Shown piece after piece: positions 36,507-45,505 of a stretch of DNA of 64,000 bases. How positions within the stretch are numbered: the first letter of the stretch is position 1; each line of letters begins with the position of its first letter. A model generated the notes under the pieces. The model was not told where the DNA came from. It saw only the letters and a list, made by a program, of their open reading frames with translations, and ran no database searches. The DNA is taken from assembly GCA_017478225.1 (NCBI GenBank), contig JAFVDX010000010.1:78674-142673 (forward strand). Direction: 5' to 3'. The stretch is from Paludibacteraceae bacterium (GTDB taxonomy: Bacteria; Bacteroidota; Bacteroidia; Bacteroidales; Paludibacteraceae). The position numbers and the translations under genes were made by a program.

Positions 36507-39500
36507 TCAAGCCTTTTTTATAATTAACAATACTTTATATTCATCAAAATCAAGACACTCCGGTTCATCAACATGTTCAACCACATTTAGGGATGTAGCC
36601 AAGACTTGAGATGAGATATATTCTCTGAAGTTATTTATTGCGGAATTGATATGCTCATCTGTTTGTATTGACACTTCTATTCTGTCGGTTATTTCCAAAC
36701 CGCTTGATTTTCTTAGATTTTGGATACGATTAACCAATTCGCGAGCGATACCTTCTTCTTCAAGTTCTTTACTTACTTCAATATCCAATGCGACAGTAAG
36801 TGTTCCTTCAGTTTGAACTAACCATCCTGGCATATCTTCAGTAGTGATTTCTACATCCTCACTAACAAGAGAATATCCTGAATCAGGTAATTGATATTGT
36901 CCCTCAGTTTCCATTTGTCTTATCTGTTCTTGAGACAATTGTTGTATTTCTGCCGCTATTGCTTTCATTTGCGCCCCCACTTTCTTTCCTAATACTTTGA
37001 AGTTAGGGCGTATTTTCTTAACTAATCTCACAGTTGGGTCGTCAGCAGAAACTATCATAAGTTCTTTTATGTTGACCTCAGCCTTCACCAAATCAGAGAT
37101 ATGTTTAAGGTTCAGTTTTGTCTCTTCATCAGTAGCAGGAATTACGGCTTTTCTCAGCGGTTGGCGTACTTTTTTATTAGCACGCTTGCGCAGAGCGAGT
37201 ATAACAGAAGTGGCTTGTTGTGCCAAATTCATCTGGGCCTCAAGAGTATTATCAATAAGCGTTGTGTCGGCTTTTGGGAAGTAAGACAAATGCACAGTAT
37301 TGCCCGTCAAGTCGCGATAGAGTTGGTCAGCATAGAAAGGTGCTATCGGAGCCATGAGTTGAGCAACCACCTTCAGACATTGATAAAGAGTAAGATATGC
37401 CGTATGTTTGTCTTCCGACATCTCACCGCCCCAAAAACGCTTTCGATTAAGGCGGACATACCAATTACTCAAGTCATTACCTACGAAACTCTCTATCGCC
37501 CTACCGGCACGAGTAGGTTCATACTGCTCATAGTACTCAGTAACCTCATTTATCAGAGAATTAAGACGACTGATTATCCACCTATCAATTTCCGTCAGTG
37601 TAACAGATATTTTTTTATCTGGATTCCAATCATCTACATTAGCATAAAGAGCGAAGAAAGAATAAGTGTTATATAATGTCCCAAAGAACTTACGACGCAC
37701 TTCTTCCACTCCTTCAGTGTCGAATTTTAGATTTTCCCATGGTGAAGAATTGGTGAGCATATACCAACGCACAGCGTCTGCACCATATTTATCTAACGCC
37801 TCAAACGGATTAACTGCATTACCAAGTCGTTTGGACATTTTATTGCCATTCTTATCAAGTACCAACCCATTGCTAATCACATTACGATATGCCACAGTAT
37901 CATCAATCATAGTGTGTATGGCATGCAGCGTAAAGAACCATCCTCTTGTTTGGTCAACTCCTTCTGATATAAAATCAGCAGTCAAAGGAGCATCCTGATT
38001 CTCAAATGGATAATGGTTCTGCGCATACGGCATAGCGCCAGAATCAAACCATACATCAATAAGGTCTAACTCGCGATGCATAGGCTGTCCGGATGGGGAT
38101 ACAAGTACGATTTGATCTACATACGGACGGTGAAGGTCGATATTTTTTGGATCATAGTTTTCTTTTGAGAAATCTCCTACACGGAAATTAGGATATGGAT
38201 TGGCTTTCATCAGGCCAGCCTGAACCGATTTATTTATTTCCGCAATCAGTTCTTCAATTGATCCTATGCATATTTCTTCTTGCCCGTCATCGGTTCTCCA
38301 AATAGGCAGCGGAGTGCCCCAATAGCGCGAACGAGATAAGTTCCAATCGTTCAGATTTTCAAGCCATTTTCCAAATCTTCCCGTACCCGTTGATTCAGGT
38401 TGCCAATGTATGGTTTTGTTAAGAGCAATCATACGCTCTCGAGCCTTAGTTGAACATATAAACCACGAGTCTAACGGGTAATATATAACAGGCTTATCTG
38501 TTCGCCAGCAATGTGGATAGGTGTGTACATGTTTTTCTATTTTGAACGCCTTTCCTTCTTGCTTCAACATAATACAGAGCGATACATCAAGAGTTTCGTC
38601 TTTATCGGTTAACGAACTATCGTAAGCATTTTTAACATACCTACCTTGCCATTTACTATACAAGTCTGCGTTGATATGTTCTTTTACATATTCATCGTCT
38701 AAATCTTGCAAAAGGAAGAATTTACCTGTCATATCCACCATTGGTCTTACTTCTCCTTTTTTAGTAAGGAAAGTCATGGCAGGAACACCGGCTTTTTTTG
38801 CCACGAATTGGTCATCAGCACCGAATGTAGGAGCGATATGCACTATACCCGTACCATCGTCAGTAGTAACATAATCACCACTAATAATACGGAATGCTCC
38901 CTCGCCGTCCGGCCTTGCCCAAGGGATAAGTTGCTCGTACTCCATTCCTAAGAGGTCAGCTCCTTTGCAAGTGCGCAAAATAGTATAATCCTCTTCTGAT
39001 TTGAAATAAGAGCCAACAAGCGCTTGTGCCATTATATAAGTAGCCTCCAACCCTGAATACGGATTTTTGGCTTTAATATACACATAATCTATTTTTGGTC
39101 CGACGCACAAGGCCGTGTTGGAAGGTAATGTCCATGGAGTAGTGGTCCATGCGAGTGCATATAGGTTGTCCGCACCTTTAATCTTAAATTGAACAGTGCA
39201 TGTAGTATCTTTAACATCTCTATAGCACCCGGGCTGATTGAGTTCATGAGAAGACAGACCTGTTCCTGCAGCGGGAGAATAAGGCTGAATGGTATATCCT
39301 TTATAAAGATAGCCTTTGTTATAGAGTTGTTTGAGCAAATACCAAAGAGTTTCGATATATTTATTATCATAAGTGATGTAAGGATTATCCAAATCAACCC
39401 AATAGCCCATTTGTTTTGTCAGGTTGGTCCATTCTTTTGTATATTTCATCACCTCCCTGCGGCAAGCCGAATTATATTCATCTACACTTATTTTTTTGCC

Positions 39501-39824
39501 TATATCTTCTTTGGTTATACCCAGCATTTTTTCCACTCCCAACTCTACAGGCAGTCCATGAGTATCCCACCCTGCTTTTCGTTGTACCTCAAAGCCTTGC
39601 ATGGTTTTATATCGGCAGAAGGTATCTTTGATAGTACGTGCTAACACATGGTGAATACCCGGCATACCATTGGCCGAAGGAGGTCCCTCGAAAAATAGAA
39701 ATTTCGGATTCCCTTTCCTTGTTTTAACAGATTGTTCGAATAAGTGTTCTTTCTCCCACTGCTCCAACACTTCTTTGGCTAAAGAAGAAAGATTTAAGCC
39801 TTTATACTCTTTAAAATTTTTCAT
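36507..39824 (-). CDS. ileS: Isoleucyl-tRNA synthetase
   Basis: The 1105-aa protein has the class I signatures FFEGPPSANGMPGIHHVLA (HIGH-type motif) and NGNKMSKRLGNAVNPFEA (KMSKS-type). It also has the editing domain around TTTPWTLPSNTALCVGP and DDGTGIVHIAPTFGADD, the DVWFDSGAMPYAQ motif and an extended C-terminal anticodon-binding region. It charges tRNA-Ile in the cytoplasm. The length and the GIHH form fit the longer, eukaryote-like IleS type often found in Bacteroidota rather than the 940-aa E. coli type. It is the first gene of a unit with the lipoprotein, AsmA-like and trxB genes. Confidence 0.98.
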   Translation of the reverse strand: MKNFKEYKGLNLSSLAKEVLEQWEKEHLFEQSVKTRKGNPKFLFFEGPPSANGMPGIHHVLARTIKDTFCRYKTMQGFEVQRKAGWDTHGLPVELGVEKMLGITKEDIGKKISVDEYNSACRREVMKYTKEWTNLTKQMGYWVDLDNPYITYDNKYIETLWYLLKQLYNKGYLYKGYTIQPYSPAAGTGLSSHELNQPGCYRDVKDTTCTVQFKIKGADNLYALAWTTTPWTLPSNTALCVGPKIDYVYIKAKNPYSGLEATYIMAQALVGSYFKSEEDYTILRTCKGADLLGMEYEQLIPWARPDGEGAFRIISGDYVTTDDGTGIVHIAPTFGADDQFVAKKAGVPAMTFLTKKGEVRPMVDMTGKFFLLQDLDDEYVKEHINADLYSKWQGRYVKNAYDSSLTDKDETLDVSLCIMLKQEGKAFKIEKHVHTYPHCWRTDKPVIYYPLDSWFICSTKARERMIALNKTIHWQPESTGTGRFGKWLENLNDWNLSRSRYWGTPLPIWRTDDGQEEICIGSIEELIAEINKSVQAGLMKANPYPNFRVGDFSKENYDPKNIDLHRPYVDQIVLVSPSGQPMHRELDLIDVWFDSGAMPYAQNHYPFENQDAPLTADFISEGVDQTRGWFFTLHAIHTMIDDTVAYRNVISNGLVLDKNGNKMSKRLGNAVNPFEALDKYGADAVRWYMLTNSSPWENLKFDTEGVEEVRRKFFGTLYNTYSFFALYANVDDWNPDKKISVTLTEIDRWIISRLNSLINEVTEYYEQYEPTRAGRAIESFVGNDLSNWYVRLNRKRFWGGEMSEDKHTAYLTLYQCLKVVAQLMAPIAPFYADQLYRDLTGNTVHLSYFPKADTTLIDNTLEAQMNLAQQATSVILALRKRANKKVRQPLRKAVIPATDEETKLNLKHISDLVKAEVNIKELMIVSADDPTVRLVKKIRPNFKVLGKKVGAQMKAIAAEIQQLSQEQIRQMETEGQYQLPDSGYSLVSEDVEITTEDMPGWLVQTEGTLTVALDIEVSKELEEEGIARELVNRIQNLRKSSGLEITDRIEVSIQTDEHINSAINNFREYISSQVLATSLNVVEHVDEPECLDFDEYKVLLIIKKA

Positions 39825-39851
39825 TATTATACTAATTGTCTATTAAGCCTG

Positions 39852-39883
39852 CAAAATTACAAGAATTGTTTGAATTATACAAA
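39852..39883 (-). promoter_or_regulatory. ileS promoter
   Basis: On the minus strand TTTG (39880-39883) and TAATTTTG (39852-39859) are separated by 20 bases. The predicted start is near 39845, about 20 bases before the ileS ATG. In the rest of this gap, up to 40003, I see no equally good plus-strand promoter for the BatA-like gene. Confidence 0.75.
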
Positions 39884-40003
39884 TTCTTATTTATAATCGC
39901 ATTTGCCAACAATCTGAGAAATCATGTTTCAAGGAATGAAGTAGAAACTTATTTGGTATAGAATTTGTTTTATTTAGAGGTATTATATTAATATGCAGAT
40001 ATT

Positions 40004-40990
40004 ATGGTTTTTCAGTCGCCTTATTATTTATTTTTACTTCTATTCCTTATTCCGATTGTAGGTTGGTATATTTACGAGTTGCACAAATCAGATGCGAGCA
40101 TTCAGATGTCGTCTGCCGAGGCTTTGTCAAGGCAGAAAAAGACTGTTCGCTTATATATGCTTCATATACCTTTTTTATTGAGAGTGGTGGCAGTTGTATT
40201 GTTGGCCGTTGCACTTGCTCGTCCGCAACTAAGCAATAGTTGGAAGAGTGAGTCAACAGAAGGAATTGACATCATGATGGCCCTTGATATATCTGGTACT
40301 ATGCAAGCAGAGGATTTGAAACCCAATCGTTTAGAGGCAGCAAAATCAGTAGCGACTGATTTTATTTTAGCACGGCCTAACGACAACATAGGTTTGGTGG
40401 TTTTTGCAGGGGAGAGTTTTTGTCAATGCCCCTTAACAACTGACCATGCAGTTCTCATCAACCTCTTTAATTCTGTGAAGTTCGGAATGATAGAAGATGG
40501 TACGGCAATAGGCTTAGGACTTGCCAATTCTGTAAATAGAATGAAAGACAGCAAGACCAAATCAAAGGTGGTGATATTGCTAACTGATGGTAGCAACAAT
40601 CGAGGTGATATAGATCCTCAGACAGCAGCGGAGATAGCCAAGACATACGGCATCAGAGTATATGCTGTAGGAGTTGGAAGTCATGGCAAAGCAAGAGTTC
40701 CCGTGCAAACACCCATTGGCATTCAGTATATGACCATGGACTCTGAATTTGACGAGGTTACTCTAAAACAAATAGCACAAACAACAGGTGGCGAGTATTT
40801 CCGTGCCACAGACAACAAAACTCTTAAACAGATTTATGAAAAAATTGACCAATTGGAAAAAACTAAAATAAGAGTAAGAGAATATTCAAAACGAACTGAG
40901 ATTTTCGAACCATTTTTGATTGCTGCAATTATCTGCTTGTTACTTGAATTAATACTAAGATATTTTGTTTTAAGAACGGTCAGCAATTAA
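40004..40990 (+). CDS. BatA-like VWA-domain membrane protein
   Basis: The 328-aa protein has two N-terminal membrane helices (residues 5-22 and about 53-73), a von Willebrand A domain (residues 90-285) and a C-terminal helix (about 303-325). The MIDAS first motif reads ALDISGTMQAEDLKPNRLEA, with Thr where Ser is usual; further metal-site elements are DGTAIGLGLA and LLTDGSNNRGD. The family takes its name from Bacteroides aerotolerance genes and often lies in a moxR-DUF58-batA-batB cluster. None of those partners is adjacent here, where ileS is divergent and a small RNA candidate follows. The exact role is unknown; periplasm-facing metal-dependent protein binding is inferred. Confidence 0.88.
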   Translation: MVFQSPYYLFLLLFLIPIVGWYIYELHKSDASIQMSSAEALSRQKKTVRLYMLHIPFLLRVVAVVLLAVALARPQLSNSWKSESTEGIDIMMALDISGTMQAEDLKPNRLEAAKSVATDFILARPNDNIGLVVFAGESFCQCPLTTDHAVLINLFNSVKFGMIEDGTAIGLGLANSVNRMKDSKTKSKVVILLTDGSNNRGDIDPQTAAEIAKTYGIRVYAVGVGSHGKARVPVQTPIGIQYMTMDSEFDEVTLKQIAQTTGGEYFRATDNKTLKQIYEKIDQLEKTKIRVREYSKRTEIFEPFLIAAIICLLLELILRYFVLRTVSN

Positions 40991-41052
40991 CCGCAGTTTA
41001 TAAACGAAATTTTACTATTTAGAATTTTAATTAGACATTTTTTCTTTTATTC

Positions 41053-41083
41053 TTTGTTGTTTTAATAATTTTGTATAATTTTG
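41053..41083 (+). promoter_or_regulatory. Promoter of the small RNA candidate
   Basis: TTTG (41053-41056), a 19-base spacer and TAATTTTG (41076-41083) match the consensus. No gene on the plus strand follows before a strong terminator about 70 bases downstream. Confidence 0.72.
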
Positions 41084-41089
41084 CAGCGT

Positions 41090-41188
41090 CGTTAAAAGCG
41101 ACATAAAGGAAGTTTTTTCTTCTTGTATTGGTTTTTTGAGTTAATATGATGGGGTAAGGGTTGCCGCGAGGCAACCCTTACTTTATTA
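41090..41188 (+). ncRNA. Candidate independent small RNA, about 100 nt
   Basis: The segment between the promoter and a perfect 12-base terminator has no usable reading frame (the only ATGs give ATG-ATG-GGG-TAA). It can fold into three hairpins: GTCG/CGAC at 41088-41102, GGAAG/CTTCT around a T6 loop at 41108-41123, and the terminator. The U-rich single-stranded segment between them could be a pairing region. I do not recognise the family. It may also be a long leader whose gene was lost. Confidence 0.55.
41154..41181 (+). terminator. Terminator of the small RNA candidate
   Basis: GTAAGGGTTGCC and its exact complement GGCAACCCTTAC form a 12-base stem with a GCGA tetraloop, followed by TTTATTATA. 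On the opposite strand no T-run follows, so it acts mainly on plus-strand transcripts. Confidence 0.85.
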
Positions 41189-41282
41189 TAGATAAAATCC
41201 TTTGGATCGTAATTGGAAATGTTATTGATTTTACCTTTCAAGAATTTTTATAAAACCACTATAAGACAAGTAATTAATGATT

Positions 41283-41975
41283 CTATTGAAATTCATCTTG
41301 CTGCTTGAGTAGGTCCGGTCTGCGTTCTTTAGTGTGCTTAAGAGATTCTTCATAGAGCCATTCCTCTACTTTTGCTTGATTACCGCTTAATAAGATTTCA
41401 GGTACTTTCCAGCCTTTATATTCAGCAGGTCGAGTATAGACCCCTGCTTCAAGAAGATTATCTTGAAAGGAATCAGAAAGTGCAGAAGTTTCATCTCCTA
41501 AAGCCCCCGGAAGAAGGCGAACAATAGCATCAACCATCATAGCCGCGGGCATTTCTCCACCTGTAAGAACAAAATCACCTATACTATACTCTTTGGTTAT
41601 CAGATGATCACGAACGCGTTGATCGACCCCTTTATAATGCCCACAAAGAATTATGATATTTTCTTTTAGAGACAACTGATTGGCTGTTTTTTGCGTAAAA
41701 GGCTCACCATCCGGTGCCGTAAAAATAATCTCATCGTAATTTCTTTCGGAGCATAATTTTGTTATCAATCTATCTATAGGCTCAATTTGAAGTACCATCC
41801 CTGCGCCAAAGCCAAACGCATAATCATCTACCTTGCGATGCTTATCGAGCGTATAATCTCTAAGATTATGTACAAATATCTGAGCGAGCCCTTTATCTTT
41901 TGCTCGTTTGACAATTGAGTAGTTCAACGGACTCTCAAGTAGTTCGGGCACAGCAGTAATAATATCTATTCTCAT
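41283..41975 (-). CDS. trmD: tRNA (guanine-N1)-methyltransferase
   Basis: The 230-aa SPOUT-class protein starts [20 protein letters not shown]. It has the SAM-binding trefoil-knot elements [18 protein letters not shown] and [17 protein letters not shown], then [15 protein letters not shown] and [20 protein letters not shown]. TrmD methylates G37 of tRNAs with a G36 neighbour and prevents +1 frameshifting. The usual rpsP-rimM-rplS neighbours are absent. Here it lies 75 bases downstream of yidD, possibly in the rnpA-led unit. Confidence 0.98.
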   Translation of the reverse strand: MRIDIITAVPELLESPLNYSIVKRAKDKGLAQIFVHNLRDYTLDKHRKVDDYAFGFGAGMVLQIEPIDRLITKLCSERNYDEIIFTAPDGEPFTQKTANQLSLKENIIILCGHYKGVDQRVRDHLITKEYSIGDFVLTGGEMPAAMMVDAIVRLLPGALGDETSALSDSFQDNLLEAGVYTRPAEYKGWKVPEILLSGNQAKVEEWLYEESLKHTKERRPDLLKQQDEFQ

Positions 41976-42050
41976 CGTTCGATTCGTTTGTCATTTATGA
42001 TTTAGTAATTGTTGAACAACGCAATGCTAAATTTTGAGGTTGAAATAAAT

Positions 42051-42278
42051 TTAAGGTACGGGGTCGTATCCACTACCTCCCCACGGATGACATCGCGCTA
42101 TACGCTTTAGCCCAAGCCAACCACCTTTGAAAATTCCATATTTGAGCACCGCCTCTACCATGTATTGTGAACAAGTGGGCGTATATCTGCATGAAGGCGG
42201 AGTCAATGGCGATATACAATATCTGTAGAAATAGACAGGCAGAAGAAATAATTTTCTAAAAAACAACTTCATATTCAA
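42051..42278 (-). CDS. yidD: Membrane protein insertion efficiency factor YidD
   Basis: The 75-aa protein carries the YidD motifs [40 protein letters not shown] and GGSGYDPVP. It is a small membrane-associated protein that helps YidC-dependent insertion of inner-membrane proteins. It overlaps the end of rnpA by four bases, the common rnpA-yidD coupling. The alternative start MNMK versus MK changes only two residues. Confidence 0.97.
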   Translation of the reverse strand: MNMKLFFRKLFLLPVYFYRYCISPLTPPSCRYTPTCSQYMVEAVLKYGIFKGGWLGLKRIARCHPWGGSGYDPVP

Positions 42279-42673
42279 GTATTGTTTGCAGCATTTTCAT
42301 TGATGATTCTCGCTATGGATTTTTGTACTGCCTTATTGACTTGTGTAAAAGACAATTGTTCTTTGGCAATATAATTATATGCTATGTTTATTTGTAAGCG
42401 GTTTGCATTGACATAATCTCTTATCAAAGGTGCATTAAGCCTAAAAGCCTCTCTTATCAATCGTTTTAGGTGATTGCGTTGATTGGCGCGACGGAACAAA
42501 CTCTTAGGAGCCCATATAAGTATTTTCAGACATGGGTTATCGACAAAAGAAAAAATAGTATATGTAATCCTAAGCGGAAAACAAGTAAATCGCTTTCCGT
42601 TTTCATAGAGGAGATTGATGTTGTTTTTGCCGCACAACTTCTCTTCTTTGGGGAATATATATATACTTTTCAT
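42275..42673 (-). CDS. rnpA: Ribonuclease P protein component
   Basis: The product is 132 aa from ATG 42673 ([20 protein letters not shown]). The family motif is seen in [19 protein letters not shown], the basic helix that binds RNase P RNA and pre-tRNA leaders. An early Phe-Pro-Lys-x-Glu-(K/R)-Leu pattern is also typical. A longer frame from GTG 42697 lies inside a terminator-like hairpin and is less likely. The usual rpmH partner is not beside it; hemD precedes it. A terminator-like stem ends only a few bases before the start codon, see findings. Confidence 0.93.
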   Translation of the reverse strand: MKSIYIFPKEEKLCGKNNINLLYENGKRFTCFPLRITYTIFSFVDNPCLKILIWAPKSLFRRANQRNHLKRLIREAFRLNAPLIRDYVNANRLQINIAYNYIAKEQLSFTQVNKAVQKSIARIINENAANNT

Positions 42674-42675
42674 CT

Positions 42676-42707
42676 TAAAAAAAGAGAGCCATAGCACGCT
42701 ATGGCTC
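42676..42707 (-). terminator. Terminator-like hairpin between hemD and rnpA
   Basis: On the minus strand a 9-base stem GAGCCATAG/CTATGGCTC with a CGTG loop (42686-42707) is followed by TCTTTTTTT (to 42676). It lies 10 bases after the hemD stop codon and ends 2 bases before the rnpA ATG. As a terminator it would stop hemD transcripts just before rnpA, and no promoter fits between the two. Confidence 0.75.
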
Positions 42708-42717
42708 CCATTGCTTA

Positions 42718-43476
42718 TCAGCGTACTCTCTTATGATTTTCTTTGAGGAAAGCATCGATAGCCGATGTGATAGATGGATATTGAGGCGTTGGTGCTTCAA
42801 CATTAACAACAAGTCCCCCCTCCCTAAGCGCTTGTGCTGTATTCTGACCAAAACATGCTATTATATGTTCACCTTGCTCAAAATCAGGATAATTTTGGAA
42901 AAAGGCTTGCACACCGGTTGTTGTAAACAGCACATACATATCATAATCAACTTGCTTTTGCTCTTCGGTCAAGTCGTTTTTAACTGTGCGATAAAACACA
43001 CATGGTTGCACAACAATCTTATGTTTGAGAAACATCTGAATATCGTCGTCATTATGAATATCGGACATCGCCATCATGAATTTATCATAAGGACGACGCT
43101 TCATCATAGGAATCAAAGTTTCCAAACGATTGTTTTGAGCAAAGAAAACTTTACGCTTACGATACTGAATATATTTTTGCAGATAATTGGCAATAGATTC
43201 TGATATACAATAATAATGCATAGTATCAGGAATTGCCACACGCATTTCTTGACAAAGATGGAAGAAATGATCTACTCCATGACGCGAATTAAAAATAACA
43301 GCAGAATAATCCAATATATTTATGTGCTGCGCCCGAAACTCTTTAGGGGTGAGTTCTTCTATACGGATAAACTGGTGGAAATGGAAGTTAACATTGTACT
43401 TTGCAGCCATATCAAAGTATGGCGATTTCTCTGAAGTAGGTTTCGGCTGTGAAACCAAAATATTCTTTACTTTCAA
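42718..43476 (-). CDS. hemD: Uroporphyrinogen-III synthase (HemD family)
   Basis: The protein is about 252 aa from a TTG codon at 43476 (reading MKVKNILVSQPKPTSEKSPY). Conserved points are ILDYSAVIFNSRHGVDHFF, YYCISESIANYLQKY, YDMYVLFTTTGVQAFFQNY and ACFGQNTAQALREGG. HemD closes and rearranges hydroxymethylbilane to uroporphyrinogen III in the tetrapyrrole pathway. No ATG exists before residue 22 of this reading, so a TTG start (43476, 43488 or 43509) is required. The DUF4271 gene upstream is its usual Bacteroidales neighbour and slightly overlaps the longest frame. Confidence 0.9.
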   Translation of the reverse strand: MKVKNILVSQPKPTSEKSPYFDMAAKYNVNFHFHQFIRIEELTPKEFRAQHINILDYSAVIFNSRHGVDHFFHLCQEMRVAIPDTMHYYCISESIANYLQKYIQYRKRKVFFAQNNRLETLIPMMKRRPYDKFMMAMSDIHNDDDIQMFLKHKIVVQPCVFYRTVKNDLTEEQKQVDYDMYVLFTTTGVQAFFQNYPDFEQGEHIIACFGQNTAQALREGGLVVNVEAPTPQYPSITSAIDAFLKENHKRVR

Positions 43477-43495
43477 TGTCTTACTCAATTTACTG

Positions 43496-44164
43496 TTACA
43501 CAAAATCAATCACAAAATCTGTCAGGAAAAGTACATTTACAAATGGTACTAATTCGAGCGTGCAAAGGTACGAAAAAATATATAAACACGCCATAGGTTT
43601 ATGAAAAAAAAGTTGAAAAGCCTTGATAATGTACAATATAATATACAATCCATAAAAGATTGCCAAAGTTATTAGCGCTCCATCAACCGTAACAAATGGT
43701 GCATACAACACTATCATTATCAGAGGCAAAAGAATAACTGAGAAAACTGTATTTAATGCAGAAACATACCGCTTTAATAAGTATTTAGTAGAATTGTCAA
43801 AAAACACATAATTCACTAAACTATCAAGGAGAAATCTTATTATTATTGCGCATAGTGCCAGTGATAGACAAATTAGATATTCTACAGCAGAAAATCTAAG
43901 TTGCGGTAAAGATATAAAACTATACATAGCAAGCGACCATAGCAACCACTGATACAGAAAAAACGAAACCTGACCATAGGTGGAATGTAGCACATCTTCA
44001 AAAGGTGAATTACGATTTTTAGTTACAATAAGCGTCTGAAAAGCAGAACGAATGATTCCACGCTGAAAAACTATAGACACTATCAGTAAACCCATGATAA
44101 TCACCAACACCCACGCGCCCCACGATTGCGAGTAAGGAGAGTCTATGCGAACCACTGAAGTCAT
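43496..44164 (-). CDS. DUF4271 family membrane protein
   Basis: The 222-aa protein has about six membrane helices, with a short soluble N-terminus (SVVRIDSPYSQSWGAWVLV) and loops such as KNRNSPFEDVLHSTYGQVSF. The pattern matches the DUF4271 family found next to hemD throughout Bacteroidales. No biochemical function is known to me. The conserved pairing suggests a link to heme or tetrapyrrole metabolism, which is inference from context only. A TAATTTTG element on its coding strand at 44187-44194 may be its promoter. Confidence 0.82.
   Translation of the reverse strand: MTSVVRIDSPYSQSWGAWVLVIIMGLLIVSIVFQRGIIRSAFQTLIVTKNRNSPFEDVLHSTYGQVSFFLYQWLLWSLAMYSFISLPQLRFSAVEYLICLSLALCAIIIRFLLDSLVNYVFFDNSTKYLLKRYVSALNTVFSVILLPLIMIVLYAPFVTVDGALITLAIFYGLYIILYIIKAFQLFFHKPMACLYIFSYLCTLELVPFVNVLFLTDFVIDFV
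43563..43570 (-). promoter_or_regulatory. Possible hemD promoter element inside the DUF4271 gene
   Basis: The minus strand has TACCTTTG here, about 80 bases before the favoured hemD start. I see no clear TTTG at the expected distance upstream, so only half of the consensus is supported. Confidence 0.35.
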
Positions 44165-44186
44165 TTTAATCTGCTGTTTAGAGGCG

Positions 44187-44194
44187 CAAAATTA
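44187..44194 (-). promoter_or_regulatory. Possible promoter element for the DUF4271 gene
   Basis: TAATTTTG on the minus strand lies 23 bases before the start codon. No convincing TTTG element is seen 19-20 bases upstream of it, so the call is tentative. Confidence 0.4.
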
Positions 44195-44212
44195 CATAAA
44201 TTTTTCCAATAT

Positions 44213-44243
44213 TTTGTGCATTTGTGAAAAATGTGTAATTTTG
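44213..44243 (+). promoter_or_regulatory. Promoter of the GNAT-like gene
   Basis: TTTG (44213-44216), a 19-base spacer and TAATTTTG (44236-44243) match the consensus. The start near 44250 gives a leader of about 115 bases. It may drive the whole plus-strand run through the J-domain gene at 48572. Confidence 0.75.
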
Positions 44244-44363
44244 TAGGCTAAATTATGGTATATCTTGCAAAAAGTAAGATATAAATATTGAAAACTCAGA
44301 GCACCTAAAAAGTAGAGAAGTATATTGATTTCAAGCCTTTTAGGTGTTAGAAAAATTTTAGAT

Positions 44364-45494
44364 ATGTCTGTAGAAATAAAACCTATCAGTACAAAGCGTG
44401 ATATCAGGCGCTTTGTAGATTTTGCAAACGAACTATATAAAGATTGTCCGAATTATTGTCCGCCTTTGTATGGTGATGAGGTTGATACCTTTGACATAAA
44501 GAAAAATCCTGCCTTCGATGTTGCCGAATGTCAGTTGTTCCTTGCCATAAGAGACTGCAAAATAGTAGGCAGAGTTGCAGCATTGATAAATTATAGGGCC
44601 AACGAGCACTGGGGCGTAAAAAAAGTGCGCTTTGGGTGGATTGATTTTATTGATGACATGGAAGTGAGTCGTGCATTGCTTGATGCTGTGGCTCAATGGG
44701 GAAAACAAAAAGGCATGGATACTCTAAACGGACCCGTAGGTTTTACAGACTTAGACCATGAGGGGCTTCTTATAGAAGGATTTGAATATTTAGCCCCTTT
44801 GGCATCGCTCTACAACTATCCATACTATGAAAAACACATGGAGGCGTATGGCTTGACCAAGGAAAACGACTGGATAGAAATTCAGATACAGACACCTGAT
44901 GAATGTCCCGAGAGAATAGCACGCGTTGCTCAAATTGCAGCAAAAAGAGGACATTATAGCGTGGCTAAAGTACATAATGTAAAAGAATTATTAAAACGAT
45001 TTGGCTATTCCTATTTTGATGTTATTGATGAGTGTTATCAGCAACTGTATAATTTTCAGCCACTAACCGATCGTCAAAAAGAATATTACTCAAAATACTA
45101 TTTCTCAATACTGAATTTTGATTTTGTTACATTAGTAGTGAATGAAAAAGACGAAATAGTTGGTTTTGGAATAGGTATGCCTGATATATCTGAGGCTGTA
45201 AAAAAATGCGGAGGAAAATTGTTCCCGTGGGGGTGGTATCATATACTCAAAGCGCTAAAGGCAAAACAAATTGAACATTTTGACTTACTCTTGATAGGCG
45301 TGAGACCCGATTTGCAAGGTTCAGGAATAAACGCAATAATAATAGCCGATCAGTTCCCGTATTTCAAGAAATATGGAATCAAGACCGTTGAGACCACTTC
45401 TATTATGGAAACCAACACCAAGAACCAAGCCAATTGGTTTATGTTTCCTCATAAAATACATAAACGCAGAAGAGCATACGCAAAGAATATATAA
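44364..45494 (+). CDS. GNAT-superfamily acetyltransferase-like protein
   Basis: From ATG 44364 the protein is 376 aa (MSVEIKPISTKRDIRRFVDF). The first 130 residues resemble an N-acyltransferase fold (FDVAECQLFLAIRDCKIVGR), followed by GPVGFTDLDHEGLLIEGFE. A second acetyltransferase-like half contains IGVRPDLQGSGINAIIIADQ, a typical acyl-CoA-binding segment. Proteins of this type are widespread in Bacteroidota without an assigned substrate. The longer frame from 44325 adds residues that do not fit the family start. It is followed at 11 bases by nfeD. Confidence 0.75.
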   Translation: MSVEIKPISTKRDIRRFVDFANELYKDCPNYCPPLYGDEVDTFDIKKNPAFDVAECQLFLAIRDCKIVGRVAALINYRANEHWGVKKVRFGWIDFIDDMEVSRALLDAVAQWGKQKGMDTLNGPVGFTDLDHEGLLIEGFEYLAPLASLYNYPYYEKHMEAYGLTKENDWIEIQIQTPDECPERIARVAQIAAKRGHYSVAKVHNVKELLKRFGYSYFDVIDECYQQLYNFQPLTDRQKEYYSKYYFSILNFDFVTLVVNEKDEIVGFGIGMPDISEAVKKCGGKLFPWGWYHILKALKAKQIEHFDLLLIGVRPDLQGSGINAIIIADQFPYFKKYGIKTVETTSIMETNTKNQANWFMFPHKIHKRRRAYAKNI

Positions 45495-45505
45495 TTTTTG
45501 AAAAT

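Noticed and set aside
42674..42697. GTG start for rnpA at 42697
   Set aside because: It lies in the loop of the hemD-rnpA hairpin and adds MLWLSFFK, which does not fit RnpA; ATG 42673 gives the usual length.
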